From: Gordonia aichiensis NBRC 108223 | GTDB taxonomy: Bacteria; Actinomycetota; Actinomycetes; Mycobacteriales; Mycobacteriaceae | Direction of reading: 5' to 3' | DNA length: 64,000 nt | NCBI RefSeq assembly: GCF_000332975.1 | Contig: NZ_BANR01000011.1 | Span: forward strand, 62,001-126,000 | Part shown: piece by piece, positions 43,698-51,833 of the stretch | Layout of the letters: each line of letters starts with the position of its first letter | Numbering within the stretch: the stretch's first letter is position 1 | Notes under the pieces: model-generated | Databases searched by the model: none | Told to the model about the DNA's origin: nothing | Seen by the model: only the letters and a program-made list of their open reading frames with translations | Program-made: the position numbers and the translations under genes

Positions 43698-44327
43698 TCA
43701 CTTCACCAGCGCACGCACCGATGCCGGGACGTCGTCGGCGGCGCCGGTGTAGGTGATCGGGTCGTCGAACACCGTGCGTACGGGCACCACGCCTGTCCAC
43801 GCGTCGGTGTCGGCGCCCGGCCCGCCGGTGCGTGCCTTCGCGATCCACTGACCGTCGACAATCGGTAGTCGTAAGGCGGTTGTCGCGGCGACCTCCTTGC
43901 GGGTTGTCGCGGGCGTTTCGGCGACGCGACCTGGAATCAGCTTGTCGCTGAGCGCATCAAGCGCTTCTGTCGGAATCTCCGCGTTGCGTGCGACGCCACG
44001 AATTACCGCGGACCGGTAGTTGGCCGAGTGGTCGAACAGTGTCTCTGCGACGACGATCCCGTCGAGCAGAAACACGCTGAACGCCACCGGGGCTCCCGAC
44101 CCCACCTGCCGGAGAGCACCCGCGCCGGTCGAGCCGTGAAAGATGATGTCGTCGCCCACTCGGGCGAACAACATCGGCACGGACCACGGCCAGCCGTCGA
44201 CGACCGTGGAGAGCGTTCCCACCTGTGCCGTGTCGAGGATGTCGTCGAGGAGCGCACGGTCTCCCCGGCGATCCGGCTTGCGGGTCAGAGCGGTCAGTAC
44301 GTCGGGCTCATCGGGGGCTGTAGACAT
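43698..44327 (-). CDS. Pyridoxamine 5'-phosphate oxidase-like flavin-binding protein
   Basis: Protein of 209 residues with the FMN-binding split-barrel fold, seen in LLDDILDTAQVGTLSTVVDGWPWSVPMLF near the start and IIFHGSTGAGALRQVG. These proteins bind FMN or related flavins; many actinobacterial members act on deazaflavin F420 or have no known reaction. The ATG at 44327 is the first sensible start: the frame is open far upstream on the same strand, but that part lies opposite the DUF6777 gene and has no family resemblance. It is convergent with the acyl-CoA synthetase gene, 21 bases away. Confidence 0.82.
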   Translation of the reverse strand: MSTAPDEPDVLTALTRKPDRRGDRALLDDILDTAQVGTLSTVVDGWPWSVPMLFARVGDDIIFHGSTGAGALRQVGSGAPVAFSVFLLDGIVVAETLFDHSANYRSAVIRGVARNAEIPTEALDALSDKLIPGRVAETPATTRKEVAATTALRLPIVDGQWIAKARTGGPGADTDAWTGVVPVRTVFDDPITYTGAADDVPASVRALVK

Positions 44328-44609
44328 ACAGCCCATAGTTGGCGACGACAGCTCTCGGCGCCACCCGATTACGCGTCGGTGCAGCGCGAGCGGGGCCGGA
44401 TTCGTCAGTCGGGTTCTGCGACGACCCGATGTAGTACGTGCCGTGTAGTCCGAACATGTGAGTTTTTGGTCCGAACGGGTGAATTCATGATCAAACAGTT
44501 GCTCCGCGATCAAGACGTTTTGATACTGAACCCTGTCTGACATCGGTCTCGGGAACCGGTGATGCACCCCCACATGTCTGGACATGTCTGCACACCAGGA
44601 GAGTATCCA
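44328..44609. other. Divergent intergenic region
   Basis: These 282 bases separate the PNPOx-like gene (minus) from the DUF6777 gene (plus) and must hold both promoters. The region is richer in A and T than its surroundings around 44440-44535. A direct repeat of ACATGTCTG occurs twice within 44570-44592. I see no gene, RNA gene or mobile element in it. Confidence 0.5.
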
Positions 44610-46253
44610 TTGTCCTATCCCCCTTCCGGAACCTTTGGCGCTCCGGCGATGCCGCCCACCGGTCCGTTCCAGCCCATGCGGGATCAGCAGAAACGACGCA
44701 ATCGCACCATTGCTCTGGCTGCGATCGTCGTGGTCTTTGCGTTGGTGTTGGCGTCGGTTCTCGTCGTCGTGTTGCGGGACAAGGACGGCGGCATTCGCAT
44801 TCCGGGGCTCAGTCTCCTTACGGCAGGTGAAGCGGGTCCTGATCCGTTCGGCCCCAACGTTGCACTGACCAACAAGGAGTTGCCGGGCAACATCAAGCTC
44901 GCGAGCCAGTCGGGGGCGCGGGACAACGGTGCCCGCGTGGTCTCCGGAACGCAGCCCGGTCTCTACGCAGGTGGTGATTCGACCTGCGACACAGCCGCAC
45001 TCGGAAACTATCTGTCCAACAACCCGAGTCAGGCGCGTGCGTGGGCCAGCGTCTTCGGCATCGACACCGCTTCCATCCCCTACTACCTCAACACCCTCAC
45101 ACCGGTGGTGTTGACAGCTGATACCTGGGTAACCAATCACTCCTACCAGGGTGGAACTGCGTACGCATTTCAGTCCGTATTGCAGTCCGGCACAGCGGTT
45201 CTCGTCGACGGCGCAGGTGTCCCACGAGTGCGCTGCGCATGCGGCAACCCGCTCGCACCGCCGGCCGCGACACCTATCGGCAGCTACCGGCTGTACGGGC
45301 ACCCATGGCATGACTACCACTCGCACGACGTGACCCGTATCGCCTACAACACGCAGAACGTCACCGTCGTCAACAACACCACGACAGTGATCAATCAGGC
45401 GCCGCAGAACACCGCGACACCGGAATCCGCCGTGCTCACCCTGATCAATCTGCTGAACGGACAGCAGTTCGAACGCCCCGTCGGCGGGATCATCGACACC
45501 AGCGGCCTGCCGCCACTGGCCACCGCCTTGCCCACCCCAGCGGCGTTGAACACGCCGTTCGTCGCGAAGTCCGACGAGGCGGCAGCCGACAACGGACTCG
45601 CTCGTGCGGGTAGCACCGAGGCCGCCGCTGATGTCGCCAAGCGCGCAGAGTCGAACAACGGTGTGCCAGAGGGCGCTCCGGACTCGTCGCAGGCGTCTGA
45701 GCAACAGCAGAACGCTGCAGCGTCGGAATCCCCGGGAGCACCTGCGCAGGGCACGAGCGAGGCGTCGGCCACGTCGTCGAGCAGCGCCACCCCCAGCCCG
45801 ACGCAGTTCTCCGGGTCGGGAGATGAGATCGGCGACTTCTCGTTCCGAGTCGACGATCGCAGTGTGAGCTGCCAGGCACCCACCTCTGCCTCCACCGGCA
45901 CCGTCGACCTCACCTGCAGCGACAACGTCGCCCGAACGGTGTCGTCCTCGTCGCTGGAAAGGTCATCGGTCTCCTCGTCGACCGATCCGACGACGCAGGT
46001 GTGGAAGCTGGGACTGACTGAGAATCAATCGAGTTCGGTGTCGGTCGACGTCGAGTCGGCGACGTGGCGCACTGCGCAGACGTCGAGCACCACCACGACG
46101 ACAGAGGCGACGACCACCGACACCACCACTCCGGAAACAACCACCGAGACAACGACTCCGGAAACGACGACTCCGGAAACGACCGTCGAGACGACAACCC
46201 CGGAGGAAACCACCACCACCACGACGACCACCGAAGAGGTTCCCGCGAACTGA
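44610..46253 (+). CDS. Membrane-anchored DUF6777 protein with Thr/Glu-rich tail
   Basis: Protein of 547 residues. A Pro-rich cytoplasmic leader (about 1-35) is followed by one membrane segment (TIALAAIVVVFALVLASVLVVVL, about 33-55), a DUF6777 domain (about 90-220, with PGLYAGGDSTCDTAALGNYL and GVPRVRCACGNPLAPP), a linker rich in Ala, Ser and Glu, a beta-like region with two cysteines (about 410-490) and a tail of PETT-type repeats to the end. The bulk should lie outside the membrane. The start is taken as TTG at 44610 because AGGAGAG lies 6 bases upstream; an ATG at 44574 is an alternative. Similar proteins occur in actinobacterial cell envelopes; no function is known. Confidence 0.78.
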   Translation: MSYPPSGTFGAPAMPPTGPFQPMRDQQKRRNRTIALAAIVVVFALVLASVLVVVLRDKDGGIRIPGLSLLTAGEAGPDPFGPNVALTNKELPGNIKLASQSGARDNGARVVSGTQPGLYAGGDSTCDTAALGNYLSNNPSQARAWASVFGIDTASIPYYLNTLTPVVLTADTWVTNHSYQGGTAYAFQSVLQSGTAVLVDGAGVPRVRCACGNPLAPPAATPIGSYRLYGHPWHDYHSHDVTRIAYNTQNVTVVNNTTTVINQAPQNTATPESAVLTLINLLNGQQFERPVGGIIDTSGLPPLATALPTPAALNTPFVAKSDEAAADNGLARAGSTEAAADVAKRAESNNGVPEGAPDSSQASEQQQNAAASESPGAPAQGTSEASATSSSSATPSPTQFSGSGDEIGDFSFRVDDRSVSCQAPTSASTGTVDLTCSDNVARTVSSSSLERSSVSSSTDPTTQVWKLGLTENQSSSVSVDVESATWRTAQTSSTTTTTEATTTDTTTPETTTETTTPETTTPETTVETTTPEETTTTTTTTEEVPAN

Positions 46254-46266
46254 CACCGTTGGTCTG

Positions 46267-46299
46267 GCGACGTCGGGAGCGAACTGCTCCCGACGTCGC
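46267..46299 (+). terminator. Hairpin terminator after the DUF6777 gene
   Basis: Perfect 14-base arms (46267-46280 and 46286-46299) enclose the 5-base loop GAACT. It starts 14 bases after the stop codon and is followed by a TGTTTGT tract. The position and stem strength fit intrinsic termination. Confidence 0.75.
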
Positions 46300-46417
46300 T
46301 GTTTGTGGGGGCAGAGATCGTCGATCCACAGCCTGGCAATTCCGGCATACGAACCACCCGCCGACGTGGTTAACTGTCTGGGCGCTGACGACAGCTCTTC
46401 TGCGAGGGGGTAAGGAC

Positions 46418-46828
46418 ATGACCGACTTCTTCACCATGCCCGGCGGTACCGCCAACCTGCCCGACACTTCCAGAAGTGCGATGTCATACGTCCAGCCACC
46501 CGGCACGACCACCTCGAAGCCCGACGACGGCGCCATGGTCCGGTTCAACACCATCGACTGGGAGGCCCGCGCCAAAGCCGCCGCCGACGGGGCGGAGGGG
46601 TTGAGGGAGGCGATGGACGCTTTGAGGGAAGCTGGTGCAGTCAACTACTTTGGCAATCTCGTGGAAGGCGACGAGGTGTACGCTCGCCTGCGGCGCTTGG
46701 TTAATAGTTGGCGTCAAATTCTGCAGAAGCAAGCAGAAAGTTTGTTGACCCTTGAAACAAACTGCAGATCTGCCAGCGCCGCTCTGTCAAATGCCGATTC
46801 GGACTGCGCTGAAAAAATCACAACATAA
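46418..46828 (+). CDS. Small helical protein of unknown function, upstream of a DUF3558 lipoprotein
   Basis: Protein of 136 residues with no signal peptide or membrane segment. Residues 40-136 are mostly helical and include one tryptophan in each of two helices (TIDWEARAKAAADGAEGLRE and RRLVNSWRQILQKQAESLL), a layout reminiscent of ESX/WXG100-type export substrates or their chaperones, but no clear WxG turn is present. The ATG has AAGGA 3 bases upstream. Its stop overlaps the start of the lipoprotein gene by one base, so they are a coupled pair. The first half is very GC-rich, while from about 46620 the GC content falls sharply, so the two halves may differ in origin. I do not recognise the family. 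Confidence 0.65.
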   Translation: MTDFFTMPGGTANLPDTSRSAMSYVQPPGTTTSKPDDGAMVRFNTIDWEARAKAAADGAEGLREAMDALREAGAVNYFGNLVEGDEVYARLRRLVNSWRQILQKQAESLLTLETNCRSASAALSNADSDCAEKITT

Positions 46829-47475
46829 TGCGCAGAAATTGCTCTCTCCACGTCGCGCTAACAGCAATCGTCGCGATACTAGTTCTATCATCTACCTCGT
46901 GCAATGCAGTTGAAGGAACCCCTATTGCCACGGCAGAGGATTCAACTTTCAGTAGTACCACTTCCCCGATCGGGCCTCGCCAGACTGACGCGAAAGGTAG
47001 GCCACTGCCATTTAGTACCCGTTTCCCCCAGCGGTGGAGTAAGGGGAACGACGGCACTTCATACGAGCCTTGCACTGCGGCTACTAGTGCGATCCTTGTC
47101 GCGAACGGGCTCGATCCTTCCTCAGCGAGAGATGCAGCAGCTGCCGATCACCAGACCGCGCGTGGGTGTAACTGGTCTTTCGTTGACCGCCGTCTCGCTA
47201 CGCTCTCGCAGATCGTAGGTAATCAACCCAAACTCGACGTCTACAAGAAGAACAATTCCACTTCTGTCGCATGGATGAGTGACATCTCAGCCGCCGACCG
47301 AAGAGTCGCGGTGGGAGTAACACCCTCAATCAGCGAATGCGCAACTTTTGTACAATCCGGAAGCGCGATAGTCGTAACGAGTGCAATGTTTGTTCACAAC
47401 CCCCCACCCATAGCCGAGATCTGCGACAAGGCCATCGCCTTCACTCGCGCGACGATTGACCAGATGCCCGAGTAG
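46828..47475 (+). CDS. DUF3558-type lipoprotein
   Basis: Protein of 215 residues. A signal sequence of about 24 residues (LHVALTAIVAILVLS) ends in a lipobox, SSTSC, with the lipid-modified cysteine near residue 25. The mature part has the DUF3558 pattern: EPCTAATSAILVANGLDP, then RGCNWSF and later SECATFVQ and IAEICDKAIAFTRATI, with four cysteines that could form two disulfides. DUF3558 proteins are abundant actinobacterial surface lipoproteins of unknown function. The gene is lower in GC than the rest of the window and is coupled to the preceding helical protein, which suggests a transferred pair. Confidence 0.8.
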   Translation: MRRNCSLHVALTAIVAILVLSSTSCNAVEGTPIATAEDSTFSSTTSPIGPRQTDAKGRPLPFSTRFPQRWSKGNDGTSYEPCTAATSAILVANGLDPSSARDAAAADHQTARGCNWSFVDRRLATLSQIVGNQPKLDVYKKNNSTSVAWMSDISAADRRVAVGVTPSISECATFVQSGSAIVVTSAMFVHNPPPIAEICDKAIAFTRATIDQMPE

Positions 47476-47571
47476 CCACGACGCCGCCGAGCCGCCGCTT
47501 CAACCCCGGCACCAGCCCAGCAAATACACGCGCACCTGACATTTGCGAACGAAGTTTCCAGCGCATCTGTC

Positions 47572-47628
47572 AGAAACACGTGTTTCTACGGCTCGACCCG
47601 TAAGAAACACGTGTTTCTTACGGGTCGA
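47572..47628. repeat. Two perfect palindromes sharing an AGAAACACGTGTTTCT core
   Basis: AGAAACACGTGTTTCT (47572-47587) is a perfect 16-base palindrome. The same core recurs at 47603-47618, where it is the centre of a perfect 36-base palindrome (47593-47628) with no loop. They lie between the convergent lipoprotein and monooxygenase genes. They could form a bidirectional terminator or be binding sites for a dimeric protein; the repeated core favours a protein or an interspersed repeat. Confidence 0.7.
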
Positions 47629-47643
47629 CGAAGCTCCGCGGCG

Positions 47644-49173
47644 TCAGCCGACAGCGGACTCCACGCGCTCGGAGTCCGCGGCCGATTCGGCAGCCGCCGA
47701 CGGCGCAGCCTTCGAGAACCGCAGGTTCTGGAAGTCAGCCACGTCTTCGCCGAGCGCCTTGCGGTCCTTGTAGAAGCTCATCGACATCAGCCAGGGTGCG
47801 TGCGAGCCCTGGCGCGGTAGCTGGTCCTCGACGCGCTTGATGTAGCCGGCGCCGAAGTCCAGTGCGGGCCGGGTCTCCATGGCAGGGTCGACCACGGGCT
47901 CCACCTCGTGGTAGCCGCGCGCATCCATGTACGCGATCAGCCTGCACCAGTACTCGCCGATGAGCCCGATCTTCAGTGTCCATGACGAGTTCGTGTACCC
48001 GATGGCGAGCGCAAGGTTCGGCACACCGCTCAGCATCATGCCGCGGTAGATGACGTGATCACGCAGCACCACCGGCTCGCCGTCGAGCGAGAGGTCCATC
48101 CCGCCGAACAGTCGAACGTTCAATCCCGTTGCGGTGACTATGATGTCGGCTTCGAGTTCGCGTCCGCTCTCGAGCAGGATGCCGTTCTCAGTGAATGACT
48201 TGATGCGGTCGGTGACCACCGAGGCCTTACCCGACCGAATCGTCTTGAACAGGTCCGCGTCGGGCACAGCGCACAGCCGCTGATCCCACGGGTTGTACGG
48301 CGGGTTGAAGTGCGTGTCGACGTCGTACCCCTCGGGCAACAGCATCTGGTTGACCTTGCGGATCACCTTGCGCGACGTCTTCGGAAAGCGTTGCGCCGCT
48401 TCATAGAGCACCCGCTGCTGCAGGATGTTCTTCCACCGCGCCACCGCGTAACCGCGCTCGTCACCGAGGATGCTTCGCGCGACGTTGGCAAACGGGTCGT
48501 GCTTGGGCAGCGGGAGGATGTAGGTGGGGGTGCGCTGGAGCATCGTGATGTGCTCGGTCTCGCCCGCCATCGCCGGGAGCAACGTGACAGCCGTTGCGCC
48601 ACTTCCGATCACCACGACCTTCTTGCCCTTGTAATCGAGGTCCTCGGGCCAGTGCTGCGGATGCACAACCTGCCCCTTGAACGTGTCGCGACCCTCGAAA
48701 TGCGGCGTGAACCCCTCGTCGTAGTTGTAGTAGCCCGAACCGCAGTACACCCAGCTCGCCTTGATCTGGATGTGCTCGCCGGTGTCGAGGCGGTCGACCT
48801 CGGCTGTCCAGAGCTGTTCGTCCGACGACCAGTTCAATGCGGCGACCTTGTGCTGCAGACGGAGGTGCTCGTTGATCTTGTCCTCGTCGACGGCCTCGCG
48901 AAGGTACTGCATGATGCGGTCGGCGTCGGCAATCGACTGCTTGTCGACCCAGGGCTTGAACTCGAACCCGAACGTGTGCAGGTCGCTGTCGGAGCGGATA
49001 CCCGGATACCGGAAGAGATCCCAGGTACCGCCGAGCGATTCCCGACCTTCGAGCAGCGCATATGTCTTGTCAGGCAGTTCCGTGGTCACGTAATGGGCAG
49101 CCCCGATCCCGGAGACACCAGCCCCGACGATCAGAATGTCCAACGTCTCGACAGGTGTGGCTGTTGTAGGCAC
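47644..49173 (-). CDS. EthA-like FAD-containing monooxygenase
   Basis: Protein of 509 residues of the flavin monooxygenase/Baeyer-Villiger group. It has LIVGAGVSGIGAAHYV, GGTWDLFRYPGIRSDSDL, FKGQVVHPQHWPEDLDY and VVVIGSGATAVTLLP, an arrangement typical of mycobacterial EthA, which oxidises ketones and thioamide drugs. The GTG at 49173 is preferred because GAGGAGG lies 5 bases upstream; the frame runs 71 codons further without support, and that part is rich in Cys and looks non-coding. The C-terminal tail is rich in Ala and Ser. It is divergent from a PucR-type regulator, not the TetR-type EthR found in mycobacteria. Confidence 0.88.
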   Translation of the reverse strand: MPTTATPVETLDILIVGAGVSGIGAAHYVTTELPDKTYALLEGRESLGGTWDLFRYPGIRSDSDLHTFGFEFKPWVDKQSIADADRIMQYLREAVDEDKINEHLRLQHKVAALNWSSDEQLWTAEVDRLDTGEHIQIKASWVYCGSGYYNYDEGFTPHFEGRDTFKGQVVHPQHWPEDLDYKGKKVVVIGSGATAVTLLPAMAGETEHITMLQRTPTYILPLPKHDPFANVARSILGDERGYAVARWKNILQQRVLYEAAQRFPKTSRKVIRKVNQMLLPEGYDVDTHFNPPYNPWDQRLCAVPDADLFKTIRSGKASVVTDRIKSFTENGILLESGRELEADIIVTATGLNVRLFGGMDLSLDGEPVVLRDHVIYRGMMLSGVPNLALAIGYTNSSWTLKIGLIGEYWCRLIAYMDARGYHEVEPVVDPAMETRPALDFGAGYIKRVEDQLPRQGSHAPWLMSMSFYKDRKALGEDVADFQNLRFSKAAPSAAAESAADSERVESAVG

Positions 49174-49271
49174 CCGCGCCTCCTCAGGTCGTGTTTCGAT
49201 CCAGCCGATGGCGAATATGACACCATACGTTGTTACGTTCCAGAGTGCTCCCGCGCAGCTGCAGATACCAG

Positions 49272-49284
49272 GTGCGAATCGCAC
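49272..49284. promoter_or_regulatory. Palindrome in the monooxygenase/PucR intergenic region
   Basis: GTGCGAATCGCAC is a perfect palindrome with one central base. It lies 34-47 bases before the regulator start and about 100 bases before the monooxygenase start. It is a candidate operator for the PucR-type regulator. Confidence 0.45.
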
Positions 49285-49318
49285 ATAGTTCGGCCCTATG
49301 GAGGTGCATACTGTTCGC

Positions 49319-50524
49319 ATGTCCGACACCTGGCCCTCCGCATCACCTGAGACCAAGGCCCTCATCCGACGCGGCGCCGAACTCATTCTCGATCCACCTG
49401 AACAGTGGATTCAAGCCATCCACGACGCCTCGCTCGGTGGTCTGCGTATGAAAGCGATCGCCGACGATCCGGTACTCGCGGACGCGACTCGACGCACGAA
49501 CCTCGCCAACACCATGCGCTGGGCCAGGAGCAACGTGCTTCGCCCTGGTGAACGTGTGCCGGCCGAACTCACCCCCGACATCCTCACCGCCGCCCGCGAC
49601 CTCGTCCGCCGAGGGCTCGACGAATCAGCGCTCGACGCTTTCCGCACAGCCCAGAGCGTGGCGTGGCGGCTGTGGATGAAGGTCTGTTTCAGCCTCACCG
49701 ACGACCCCGATCAGCTCCGTGAGCTCCTCGACGTCTCGCTGGTGTCGATCTCGACGTTCATCGACGACACCGTCGACGCCATGAGCGAACGGATGCGCAG
49801 CGAACGTCACGAACTCACCCGCGGCACCCACGCACAGCGTCGAGAAGCAGTGGCACTGCTTCTCGAGGGCGCTCCGATCCCGATCGACCGCGCCGAAATA
49901 CAGCTCGGCTACCGATTACGCGGACCACACACAGCGCTCGTCCTCTGGACCCATCACCCCGATCAGGCCGCGACCCTCGAGTCCGCCGCCGACGCTCTCG
50001 CCACGTCGGCAGGCTGTGCGAGCCGACTCACGGTTGTGGCCAGCGCCGCATCACTGTGGGTGTGGCTACCCACCGACGAGTCCTCGATCGAGCGTCTCTC
50101 GCCCTCATCCGGCATCGACGTCGCCGTCGGAAGGACCGGTGAGGGCGTCGACGGCTTCCGCGCCAGCCACTTTCAAGCCCTCGCCACGCAGCGCATCGTC
50201 GCGCAACTCGGCAGCCCACACGGTGTCGTTCGATTCGACGACGTACGTCTGGTCTCCCTGCTGATGGCTTCGCCCGACGACACCGCGGCCTTCGTCGACG
50301 AAACGCTCGGCGAGCTGGCCCGCGCAGAACCCACTCTGCTCGACACAGTCCGGACATGGATCAGTCTGCAGTGCAACACGTCCCGCGCGTCCGAAGCGCT
50401 CTACACCCATCGCAACACCGTGATCCGACGCCTCGCCCGCGCCGAAGAACTTCTCCCGCGGCCGCTGGACGAGAGTCTGCTCGACGTCGGGGTGGCGCTC
50501 GAAGTGCTGCGCTGGCGGGGGTGA
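49319..50524 (+). CDS. PucR/CdaR-family transcriptional regulator
   Basis: Protein of 401 residues. An N-terminal RsbRD-like helical part covers about 1-160, a GGDEF-like middle (PucR second domain) about 170-300, and the PucR helix-turn-helix ends it (about 335-398, TVRTWISLQCNTSRASEALYTHRNTVIRRLARAEELL). These regulators usually activate a neighbouring catabolic gene. It is divergent from the EthA-like monooxygenase, its likely target. The start is uncertain: the ATG at 49319 fits the family, while an upstream ATG at 49298 adds seven residues and the good GGAGG sequence is too far from 49319. Confidence 0.82.
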   Translation: MSDTWPSASPETKALIRRGAELILDPPEQWIQAIHDASLGGLRMKAIADDPVLADATRRTNLANTMRWARSNVLRPGERVPAELTPDILTAARDLVRRGLDESALDAFRTAQSVAWRLWMKVCFSLTDDPDQLRELLDVSLVSISTFIDDTVDAMSERMRSERHELTRGTHAQRREAVALLLEGAPIPIDRAEIQLGYRLRGPHTALVLWTHHPDQAATLESAADALATSAGCASRLTVVASAASLWVWLPTDESSIERLSPSSGIDVAVGRTGEGVDGFRASHFQALATQRIVAQLGSPHGVVRFDDVRLVSLLMASPDDTAAFVDETLGELARAEPTLLDTVRTWISLQCNTSRASEALYTHRNTVIRRLARAEELLPRPLDESLLDVGVALEVLRWRG

Positions 50525-50582
50525 TCCCACCAGCCAGCGCAGCTTCCTCAGCAACGCAGCTCAACTCCGCGGGCACGCAGCC

Positions 50583-51824
50583 TCAGGCGTGTGCCGCCAC
50601 TCTCGACGACCGCAGCTCTCGCAGCGCTGACCGTAGTCCACGTCGACGCCCCGTCGCCGGGTCGACACCGAAGTGCGTCTTGGTGCCCTCGATGATGTTG
50701 AACCGCAATTCCGATGCGGTCTCGGGAGCGTCGTCGGCGCTGGCCTTCAGCATCGCGTTGGGCACCGACAGTTTGGCGATCGTCCGGAACGTCAGTCCGT
50801 ACTGGTGCAGCAGCGAACCGGTCGTGTACGGGAGGTCGTACTTGTCGCACAGCTCCCGGACTCGCACGCCGATCTCCTCGTAACGATTGCTCGGAAGGTC
50901 CGGAAACAAGTGATGCTCGATCTGGTGACTCAGGTTGCCGCTCATGAAGCGCATCAGCGGGCCGGCCCGAAAGTTGGCCGATCCCAACATCTGTCGCAGA
51001 TACCAGCGCGGTTGATCCTCTTCCTCGTACTCCTCGACGGTGAATTTCTCTGCGCCGTCAGGGAAGTGTCCGCAGAAGATCACCGCGTACGCCCAGTAGT
51101 TGCGAATGAAGTTCGACGTCGCATTGGCGGTCAAGGTGCTCAGCCAGTTGGGTCCGGCAAGCGCGGGGAAGATCAGATAGTCCTTGGCGGCCTGCTTCCC
51201 GACCTTGCGCCCGATCACTCGCAGATCCTTCAGCGCCGCGCGATACGACTTCTGCCCCTTGCGCAGCTTCTCCGCCTCGAGGTGGTGCAGGGCGACGCCC
51301 CACTCGAAGAACGTGGCGAGGAGGAGGTTGTAGACGGGATTGCCCACGTTCCACCACTCCCACGGCTGGTCGCGGGTCACGCGCAGAATTCCGTAGCCCA
51401 CGTCGTCGTCCATGCCGACGATGTTGGTGTACTTGTGGTGCACGAAATTGTGCGAATGCTTCCACTGCACACTCGGACACGTGGTGTCCCACTCCCACGA
51501 CGACGAGTGGATCTCCGGATCGTTCATCCAATCCCACTGCCCGTGCATCACGTTGTGGCCGAGTTCCATGTTCTCGACGATCTTGGCGACGCCGAGCATC
51601 GCGGTGCCGAGAATCCAGGCGGGTTTACGGTTGCTGAACATCAGCACCACGCGTCCGCTGGCGGCGAGTCCCCGCTGGAATGCGATGGTGCGTCGAATGT
51701 ACTTGGCGTCGGGCACCCCGCGCGATTCTTCGATGTCGCGTCTGATCGCGTCAAGCTCGGCGCCGAGCGTCTCGACGTCGGCCTCGGTGAGATGGGCGTA
51801 CCGATCGATGTCGGTGATGGCCAT
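50583..51824 (-). CDS. Fatty-acid/acyl-CoA desaturase (DesA3-like)
   Basis: Protein of 413 residues, a membrane-bound di-iron desaturase. The three histidine boxes are GHNVMH, HSHNFVHH and HQIEHHLFP. Hydrophobic stretches such as KPAWILGTAMLGVAKI and PVYNLLLATFFEWGVAL mark the membrane parts. It most likely places a cis double bond in stearoyl-CoA, as DesA3 does in mycobacteria, which would affect membrane fluidity and mycolic acid supply. It follows the reductase gene by 9 bases, as the mycobacterial desA3 works with Rv3230c. The C-terminal 30 residues are basic and variable. Confidence 0.9.
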   Translation of the reverse strand: MAITDIDRYAHLTEADVETLGAELDAIRRDIEESRGVPDAKYIRRTIAFQRGLAASGRVVLMFSNRKPAWILGTAMLGVAKIVENMELGHNVMHGQWDWMNDPEIHSSSWEWDTTCPSVQWKHSHNFVHHKYTNIVGMDDDVGYGILRVTRDQPWEWWNVGNPVYNLLLATFFEWGVALHHLEAEKLRKGQKSYRAALKDLRVIGRKVGKQAAKDYLIFPALAGPNWLSTLTANATSNFIRNYWAYAVIFCGHFPDGAEKFTVEEYEEEDQPRWYLRQMLGSANFRAGPLMRFMSGNLSHQIEHHLFPDLPSNRYEEIGVRVRELCDKYDLPYTTGSLLHQYGLTFRTIAKLSVPNAMLKASADDAPETASELRFNIIEGTKTHFGVDPATGRRRGLRSALRELRSSRVAAHA

Positions 51825-51833
51825 GGATTCTCC

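Noticed and set aside
44328..45704. N-terminal extension of the PNPOx-like protein to 668 residues
   Set aside because: The extra part lies opposite the DUF6777 gene and its promoter and has no homology pattern; the ATG at 44327 gives a normal family length.
46418..46828. WXG100/ESX substrate
   Set aside because: The two helices and tryptophans recall that family, but no WxG turn or YxxxD/E export signal is seen and no ESX gene is near, so it is left as unknown.
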